A stretch of DNA of 64,000 nt from Coix lacryma-jobi var. lacryma-jobi. Lineage: Eukaryota; Streptophyta; Magnoliopsida; Poales; Poaceae. The translations under genes were made by a program, and so were the position numbers. Below, piece after piece: positions 56,128 to 64,000 of the stretch. The notes beneath the pieces were generated by a model. It made no database searches. It was not told the origin of the DNA and was given only the letters and a program-made list of their open reading frames with translations. Where the stretch lies: the NCBI GenBank assembly GCA_009763385.1, contig CM019827.1:93594177-93658176 (forward strand), given 5' to 3'. Position 1 is the first letter of the stretch. Each line of letters begins with the position of its first letter.

Positions 56128-57862
56128 CGCTGAGCATCTATGCAGCGTAGACGATGGGGAGAAGAAGAGGCGATGAAGCACGCACTAAGGGTGCTACCGT
56201 CGCCGCAAGCCGCGCCGCCTGATGCACTGAGGCCGCCGCCGCCGTGACGGCGAACCCCTCACGCTAGGAGCAGCACCTGAGGACCCATTGACGTTGGGGA
56301 CCGCGCCGGAGGATCCCTCACGCCGGGCCCACACTCCACACGCGTCGCGGAAGTGTGGAGGAGAACCAAAAATAGGGCAAAGCTGCATGAGGGAGTGGAG
56401 GAGGCGAGATGGGAGACGGAAGCATGTGGAGGAGAGGTGGAGAGGAGACGAGAAGGTTGGGCTAGGTGGGTGAAGTTTCCAGAGGCAGCACACGTGACGA
56501 CGTCTGATGCGAGCTGAGACTAAGGGCCAAGATCATCTTAAATGGACATACGCGGTTGAGAAGGTCACTGTAGGACTGTTCATCGAAAGGTACTGTTCTA
56601 AAGACGTCTCAGAAACAAGAGATCTTATATGATAGGCTCATTTTAGGCTAAGTGTTTGATTGAGAGTCAAGATATAGTGAGATGGTCCCGTCTATGATTT
56701 GTGGAACGGAACAAGAACGAAACGATTCTATTTCTTTTTTGTTAAGAAGGAACAAGATTGATCTATTTTATGTTTGGTTGGAAAGGTAAATAGAGTGAGA
56801 TAGAATATGAATTGACGTCGCCAGCTCCTGTTTAGTGGAAGTGTGAGGCCCACTTGCCATGGTCTTTTTAATTATTTTTTTGTGCGTTCCTGTACGGGGA
56901 ACGTGAAATAATTTCGTTTTGACAGTACAAAATTCTTTATAAAAAAACATTGCACATGTTAGGTACCACGTTCCTCGTAACACATTCCGGAAATTACCGT
57001 TGACTGTGGTCCTGCCTTATCTTCCGAGCCGTGATAGCCTCACACAAGCATTAGGCTACCGCTTGACGGGCCTCGTCGAAGTCAAAGCACGCTCGCACGC
57101 GTCATGACTGCTTGCTCGTCGGACCTGCGCATGCGTCGGCCCGTGGCTTCCTTGTCGCCATAGCCAGGGCCGCATCGGAGATACGCGAGATGGGGCCGTG
57201 CCGCGCCGCATTGGAGCTCAGGTCGCGGCGCACCGGAGCTCCGCGACCTGGAGTAGCATCGTGCTGCACCGGAGCAGGGGTCGCGCCGCTCCGCGACTTG
57301 GGGCCACACCGCGCTGCGTCGAAGCTCCGCGACTGAGGGCCGCGCCGCGTCGGAGCTCGAGCTGGGGCCACGCCGTACTGCATCGGAGCTCCGTGACCGG
57401 CGGCCATGCCATGCCAGAGCTGAGGCGACGCCACGCCGTAGTTGGGGACGCGCCACGACGGAGCTCTGCAAGTTGGGGTCGAGTTTTGCGGCGGGAGGCG
57501 GAGCCCGGAGGTGGCCCCACGGACTCCTGACTAGAGCTTGCCCACGCACCGTCCACCATCATGCCGTCGTGGTGGGACATCCCCGTCCGCGCCCCCGATT
57601 TCACCGAATATTCCACGAATATGCTATAAGTGGGACATCGCGGTTCCTGATGACTCTCCACCAAACCTAAAAAAAATCCGTCCCATTCCCACGGGCGGTA
57701 CCGATACAGAATCGATAAGGTAGCCCTTCCACCCCCTATTCCTATAGGAGCGTACCCATTCCTAGGACTCGAACTCGATCCACTATCCATCTTCGATCTT
57801 CCCCGTCTACACTTTCCGATTTTCCTCTCGGTTACACCGCCGCGACTCCGCCGGCCGACGAG
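56128..57862. other. 5' region between the small gene and gene copy 2
   Basis: 56130-56500 is GC-rich and probably the small gene's upstream region. 56500-57060 is AT-rich without features. 57080-57530 is GC-rich with degenerate CGCGCCGCGTCGGAGCTC-type repeats that create long open frames in several phases, judged non-coding. 57650-57862 probably holds the gene copy 2 promoter and 5' UTR; no clear TATA box. Confidence 0.4.
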
Positions 57863-60800
57863 ATGAGGGGCGCCGCTGCGGCCTCCTTCCATCTGGCACC
57901 CGCCACGAACCCGGCCCATCGCCGAGGCTCCACCACCGACTCCTGTTCCCTGAAACCTGTGCCGACTGCTCGGACGCCTCGCCTCCGTTCGCTCGCCCGC
58001 GCCTCTCTCGGTAACCGTCTCAACGCCCCCTGCCCTTCTCACATGCCCTTCTCTCTTTCAAATTTGCGACGCTTGTCATGCCTTCGCCTTGAATTGACCA
58101 ATTGGATTGAATTATATATCATTTCTCGGTTCTGTTCCGAACTGCTGCTAATAGAGCTTGACATCACAACAATTTGGAGAGGACGTATCCAATCCTCTCA
58201 AGCTACATGTGTGTTGGATGTCCACACCCACCGTTACCGATGGAAATGAAGGAGTAGCTTGTCATTCATGCCGTCAGAATACTTGCTGGTTTGGATTGTC
58301 ATTCTCATTCATGCCATCAGAAGACTGTAGTGCTGGTTTGGATGGGCGCCAAGTTGTACTAGTAGCTATATTTCAGGGTCGAGTCTAGACTATCGTTGCC
58401 AGGGTCAGCACAGACTTATGTACTAAACTTATAGAAAACAGTATTACAACATAGAAAACAAAAACGGTTGGTACATGATTTTTCTACATTTTAGAATTAA
58501 TAAGTACAAAAATGGTTGTGAAACCAATGAAAAGTGACAATTTTATGTTTAGTTAAATTCGGGAACGATTGAAAATGGTATCATAATATAGAAAACAAAA
58601 ACGGTCAGTACGACATCTGTCCCGATCACTTTCACCTATAGCTGGAGGCAACTTTTTTTTTCAAGAATCGATCCATTATGCTTTGATTACCTCTCAAATT
58701 AGTCAACACAATGAAAACACTAAAACGAATACTAAGTAACGTGCAAGCAAGCAAAGTTATATGATTAGAGATCACTAATTTCCTTACCGTCTTGTTGGAA
58801 TGAGCCAATCAGGAGTAAACGGAATTGCTTTCTATGGACGCAGCGACTAACTTGTTTGCTTCTGAATTCCGATTATACCAAACCACTAAACACACACAAA
58901 AAAAATGAGACTAAGAAAACACAAGAGGCTGTACAGGACTCCAAGTTTATGAATTGAAAGCTGGATCGTCAATGTGTTGCACAATTTTAGTAGCCTGCTA
59001 GAATCCTTGAGTCCACATTCCGAGTCCTAATATTCACGTTAATGGGCTTGGAGCTTGTAGGCTTCAATTTTCTTGTAACTTGTGTGTTGGGCTGCCGAGG
59101 GCTCAAGTATTAAATTTGGCTGGGGTCCTAACTGTCCAGAAAAATAGAGGGTACAAGAGATTCACGGAAAGTCATCGGGTCGGCCGATCCCGACAATATG
59201 AAGTAGATTCGCCCCTGAGGCCCTGATCAATTTCGTCCATGTATGTATGTTGCAATTTTTATTGATCTCGACTTGCTCAAAGTTGTAACTTGCAAAGGTT
59301 CCTGTCTTATGTTCTTTATTTCCAAATCAGGAAGTTCACAGAGATGATTGCTATTATTTAACTCTTCTTTCTTTTTTCTGTGTTTGCGGCTCCTAGGGAT
59401 ATCTCATGATAAAGGGTCCGACATTTCTGACCCCAATGTTGTTGGCCAGAATGATTTACTGATTGTGGGCCCTGGTGTTCTTGGACGAATCGTAGCTGAG
59501 AAGTGGCAAAAGGTATTCCTAGCTATGATTAATATTTCTGATATATTTACTCGGTTCCTCAATGCCCTTAGCATTGAGAATCATGCTCATGCACCAGAAC
59601 AGATTACTCAACTAATGATTTTCAAATTAGTTTTGGATCTTTACTGTCGATGTTATTGAAAACTATTGATCATTGGTTTTCAAGTGCTGTTTAAGAAACA
59701 CCAACAATTTACTTACGCAGGGTGGGGTGGGGGGTGGGGGGGCGGAGGGGTTATATCAACTCTTGCATAATTCCATATTTGTTTCCTTCTATGAGAAATA
59801 TAAGGCTAATTGTTGGGAGAAATCAAATTTTAAAGCTATGCTGTAAGCCCTTAAATTATAAGTATTTTCATCCTATAGGAGCATCCAACTTGCAAAGTTT
59901 ATGGGCACACTGCAAGCAAAAATCATCACAGTGAGTTAACACATCTTGGCATCATCCCCTCATTGAAAGGCACCACTATTCATCAGAAGGTTCCACATGT
60001 TATTTTCTGCGCTCCCCCGTCTGGTTCAGATGATTACCCGGGGGATGTCAGGTAAATGAGTTAATGATGATTTCATCAATATATTTCAATTTTCCATTGC
60101 CATGTTTTGTCAAGTACCTTGTTCACTGCTAATGATAATTGTAAAATGATCTAGGCTTGCTCCTATTTTTTAAAATATGAAGCTCACCAAATCTGTGTTC
60201 TTCTAGTGCATTACAGTACATAACATTTCTATCTAGAAAGAAAAATTGGGACCACAGATACCGAAATCCGTTTTGGGGTGTGTTAGTCTGTTCAGGTTGA
60301 GATTTCATATCCAAATCAATCTTGATAGAGATCTAGGCACTAAAGCTTAGTTAAATATCAATTGGGTCAATCTTGTTGGCAGTCAATGCATTGTATGTTT
60401 ATTGACAGCCATAATAGTGGCATATATTAATCATATTTGGGTTGCAACTCATCCCTGAATTTACCAAGTGTATTATGCTTGAAACAACTCCCTAGTTGGC
60501 AATAAGTGTTTTTGGGTTCATGAATCAACAAAGGTAGTAGCAAATATGGTAACATATTGTGTTTGGCTATGGTTATCACTGATCTAGGTGCTACGTTTTA
60601 TCTGATACTTGGTTGGTGTTGTCCGTAATTATTTATTTATGCTAACAATGAATGAAAAAGGGTTCTTCACTATTTGTAGAATCTAATGTACTCGCTGGTT
60701 AATCACGTGGATACTATATAAAGATGGCCTTTGCTAGCTTTGGCTCTCTCAGCAGGACTTAAAGCGGCTTCTACATTCTGCTCATTTGTATGGCTGATTT

Positions 60801-62759
60801 GTTGTCAGAGGAAAACACTGTTCCGCGGCTTTTTTGTACGGATTAAAGCCGGCGTATAGCTCAAGCAAACAAAGCCTTTATTTAGTGTCAACACATCTGT
60901 GCATCACACCATCACCATTCATAATCCATACTTGACTGCATTTTGCTACTGTTGCATGTGAGACTGTTATGAATTCGTCATTCATCTTTCGTCCACTAAT
61001 TAAATCATATCTTATGGAGTGTGGACATGTGATATATCCTCATTTCAGAAAATGCGTGCAGATTGGCAGCCTCAAACTGGAGTGGTGAAGGATCTTTCCT
61101 GTTTACATCAAGTACAGCTCTGTATGACTGCAGTGACAACAGCATGTGCAACGAGGTACTAGAGAAAGACTTGTATTCTGCAGGGATCATATTTGTCTCC
61201 ACTATTTTCTCTGGCTCTTTTGGGTGGGTACAAGTTGGGAAAATTTTAAAAGTAACCACAAACCATTTATATATTTTAGTTGTCAGTTGGAAAACTTTGC
61301 TTGTCCTGCTTTCCTTCTTTTTTGTGTTGTATTAACCATAAACGTTTTCGTTGTGCAGGATTGTCTGTCAGTGCCAATTGGCAGGAGCCCTCGTACTGAT
61401 GTACTTCTAAAAGTGGAAAATGTTGTTCTTGAGGAAGGAGGCTGTGTTCTCAGGCTAGCTGGACTTTATATATCCTCAACTATGCTTAATTGTTATGAAC
61501 ACAAACTCTTACAAATTACTATCGGTGAAACTGGTTAGCATTTCCTTGACTTGGACACACAATATAGACAGGGGCGCTCATGTTTTCTGGTTGAGGAAAG
61601 GAACTTTAGACACACGACCAGATCATATCATCAACCAGATTCATTATGAGGTAAGATGAGCTACAGATTTATTTTAGTTGCAGTGTTGCACATCTTGTCT
61701 ATCATTTCTCAACTCATCTTACCATCTGATGGTTGAGCACTTGAGCTTATTTATGTTATGTTCAAAATCTGTACATGGATTACAATTTATTTACATAGTC
61801 TTGTATTTGGCTCAAAAAAAAACTAAGCAGATTGCCTGTTATCCCTCAAATGTTGGTAATTTTAATATTGTACTATTTATGGTTTACAAAAGCATAGGTT
61901 TTCAAAACTATACATGTAGCCTGTAAATCCTGAAGCTTGTATTGTTGTAGTCTATGAAGCAAGTTGAAAAGTGATTTTTCTTGGTTTGTTACTACAGACA
62001 CTGCAATGCTATCTTATTAGAAGTTACTATATATCCACTTAATTTAGTTTTACCATAGTATTGTTCGATGTGATCCTAGCATGCCTGTGAATGCTTTGGT
62101 TCCCTAGAGCTGTTCACATCTTACCATAGTATTGTTCGATGCGATCCTAGCATGCCTGTGAATGCTTTGTTCCCTAGAGCTGTTGATATCTTTACATATT
62201 CTTAAAGGTCTTTTCCATGTCAATCACATGGACGGGTTGTTCCTCAACCATCGTTATGTTATTAGCTGTGATTATACATGCCGTATTATTGCCAGGATGC
62301 TGCTTCCCTTGCAATAGCAATCATGAACAAGAGACTGCGGAGTCGAATATTTTTGGGCTGTGACAACAAGCCGCTTTCCAGGTAACTGCTGACCTTGTTC
62401 TGATCGGTTTTGTTTTGTACGGTCAGTTTTGCCGTGAAGTGTTACTCTTTTGGTTTGCCTAATTGAAATGGAAAAAAAACTTTGCAGGCAAGAGATAATG
62501 GATGCTGTTAACAAAAGTGGGAAATTTGACACGAAGTTTGAAGGCTTTACTGGTTAGTCTTGTACTACCTGCTATGGTTTTGTCATGTTCTTTAGTGCAC
62601 AGGCATTATTAGCATAGCTTAATTAATCTGAAATGTGTTTTAACTGCAGGTACCGACGGTCCATTGGGGAAGAGAATGGAGAATTCGAAGACTCGGGCTG
62701 AGATCGGGTGGGAACCAAAGTATCCAAGCTTCACCGAATTTCTCGGCATCAGCAGTTAA
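57863..62759 (+). CDS. NAD(P)-binding Rossmann-fold (epimerase-like) protein, copy 2, intact
   Basis: Nine exons: 57863-58010, 59397-59512, 59879-60051, 61062-61155, 61359-61469, 61561-61650, 62296-62381, 62488-62552 and 62650-62759 (TAA). They join in frame to 993 nt, 330 aa. All introns are GT-AG except intron 5 (AT-AC). The Arg/Ser/Ala-rich exon 1 looks like an organelle transit peptide (inference). Exon 2 has the dinucleotide-binding loop LLIVGPGVLGRIVAEKW (GxGxxG). Later segments FTSSTALYDCSDN, RSPRTDVLLKVE, VLRLAGLY, HYEDAASLAIAIM, FLGCDNKPLSRQE and GWEPKYPSFTEFLG match the atypical SDR / epimerase family, as in the Arabidopsis protein I recall as AT1G19690. Substrate unknown. Confidence 0.9.
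61470..61560 (+). other. Candidate U12-type AT-AC intron (intron 5, copy 2)
   Basis: 91 nt, ATATCCTC...TTCCTTGAC...CACAC, identical in its signals to copy 1. Confidence 0.75.
62050..62190 (+). repeat. 71-bp tandem duplication in intron 6, copy 2
   Basis: The same pair of 71-bp units as at 4667-4807 in copy 1. Confidence 0.9.
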
Positions 62760-63277
62760 CATCCTTGCATACTGTTCAGTTACTCTGACTCAGCTGAGTA
62801 GCAGCGGCGATTAGATTAGATTGTACCGTCGTTTGAAATTTTGATAAGTTCTGAACTGGTGAGGGTGTACATCTCAGTCTACTCCGGGCCTGTCCTCAGT
62901 ATTTTGATTCTCACACTATTTGAGTTGTGAACCAGACATATTTGTCGATCATGAACATAAAGAGAGTTTTGGGGTGTGTGGGGGTGTTTTGGTGTGCTGA
63001 GATTAGGGGTTTTCCCCTTCTCTTTTGTATCTTTTCTTTTTCTTATGAAATGGCATGCAGCTCAGTTCGAGAAAAAAAAAACATACATGGTGTACTATGC
63101 GGCTCTGTTGACTACCGTGGTCGTATAACTGCAGTCTAGTTTATGGTCCTGCGACCAACAAGTTGATTTGTCGACCGCAAGTTCTTTTCAATGAAAGGAA
63201 GCTTGGGGTCGCTGAATGGTTCCACGGAGAATTGATAGTCAACTACAGAACAAACGAACAATCAACCAATTGTAGAG
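62760..63277 (+). other. 3' UTR and flank of gene copy 2
   Basis: Counterpart of 5377-5894. No separate gene seen. Confidence 0.5.
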
Positions 63278-63280
63278 TAA

Positions 63281-63520
63281 GGCCTTTGTTTAGATTTCTT
63301 CCAACTTCCAACTTTTTTCACTCTCCATCGCATCAATGTTCGGACGCATGCATGGAGCATTAAATGTTAGTAAAATAAATAACTAATTACACAGATTAGT
63401 TGTAAATCACGAGACAAATCTTTTGAACCTAGTTAGCACATGATTGAACAATATTTATCAAATATAAACGAAAGTACTACAGTAGCAAAGTTAGAAAAAT
63501 TTGAGCATCTAAACAAGGTC
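63281..63520. mobile_element. Tourist-like MITE, copy 2
   Basis: Counterpart of 5898-6139, with TAA flanks at 63278-63280 and 63521-63523. It is 2 bp shorter, from a CT loss in a CTCTCT run. Confidence 0.8.
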
Positions 63521-64000
63521 TAAGTGCAGACTTTGGTTGTCCTCGTTGGCACCATGCTTCTTTGCTCTATTTAGTTGACTAGGTAGCATGCTCGTGCGTT
63601 GCTACGGAACAACAAAACTTTTATATTGAAAACACACAGATCGCACAATAAGATAACAATACTGTGAAATTAAATCCTGATGTTAATACAATATTTAATC
63701 TGAAAAACAAAGTTCGTGAAACTAATAGCTTCAGCTGAACAGCCCCTAGTCGCTGAGCAATGGGAAACAAAGAAAAAATAGCTTCAAGTATTGTCTTCCA
63801 ATTAGAAAGGTATCTCATAGTCACAAAAGGCAATTTCAACTATATTGGCGATGATGATTAAAAAAAAGACATCAGTCAGGTTATCAGTAGAAAGCCCCCA
63901 CTGCCGCTCATGTGCGCCTGACGGATGCTGCTCCTCCCCCATCGGCGACTTCCACCCGCTCGACAGGATGCTGCTCCTCCCCCATCGCCTCACTATGGGG

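Larger units (their letters stand above)
57952..64000 (+). repeat. Segmental duplication, copy 2
   Basis: Direct duplicate of 565-6620. It continues past the window end, where the two copies still match (CCTCACTATGGGG). Confidence 0.95.

Noticed and set aside
57082..58042. Minus-strand 274-codon frame and plus-strand frames over the GC-rich repeat upstream of copy 2
   Set aside because: Degenerate GC-rich repeats. The frame runs antisense through exon 1 of a well-supported gene.

Overview
The window is nuclear DNA of a grass, probably a panicoid such as a maize, sorghum or Miscanthus relative. This is inferred from the nested LTR retrotransposons, Stowaway and Tourist MITEs, CGGACAGTCCG-type LTR motifs and a GC-rich first exon. 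It holds one recognisable host gene in two copies, one small unrecognised spliced gene, and a stack of transposons. No rRNA, tRNA, CRISPR or bacterial-type operon was seen.

Host genes. A nine-exon gene for a NAD(P)-binding Rossmann-fold (epimerase-like) protein is complete at 57863-62759. A near-identical copy, together with its 3' flank, lies at 565-6620. The duplicated block runs off the right end of the window. In copy 1 an LTR ending at base 564 interrupts exon 1, but the frame stays open into LTR sequence. Intron 5 of both copies looks like an AT-AC, U12-type intron. A four-exon gene model for a 102-residue protein of unknown family lies on the minus strand at 55437-56127.

Transposon stack (about 7.0-43.4 kb). 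A minus-strand L1-type LINE is the oldest layer. Three insertions broke it: solo LTR D (7031-8589, TSD ATACC), Tekay-like solo LTR C (9433-13785, TSD CTAGA) and Copia element B (17991-41485, minus, TSD AACTC). Copia element A (18459-30068, plus, TSD TGTCC) then inserted into the 3' LTR of B. A 520-bp hAT-type MITE (34611-35130, 8-bp TSD) inserted into B pol. Removing the insertions rejoins the LINE reading frames and the B LTR exactly.

Right part (43.4-57.9 kb). This is unassigned repetitive sequence, a truncated Ty3/gypsy element (LTR plus broken gag), a truncated minus-strand Copia element (LTR plus gag), fragments of a Tekay-like LTR and a second LTR, two Stowaway MITEs, the small gene, and the 5' region of gene copy 2.

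The most unusual signals are in the related Copia elements A and B. They carry arrays of short hairpins whose stems change in a compensatory way between units. One array is inside the LTR and a second lies just before the polypurine tract. The U5 region adds a third set of palindromes. A 3' LTR and the adjoining half of the B LTR also form a large inverted repeat.
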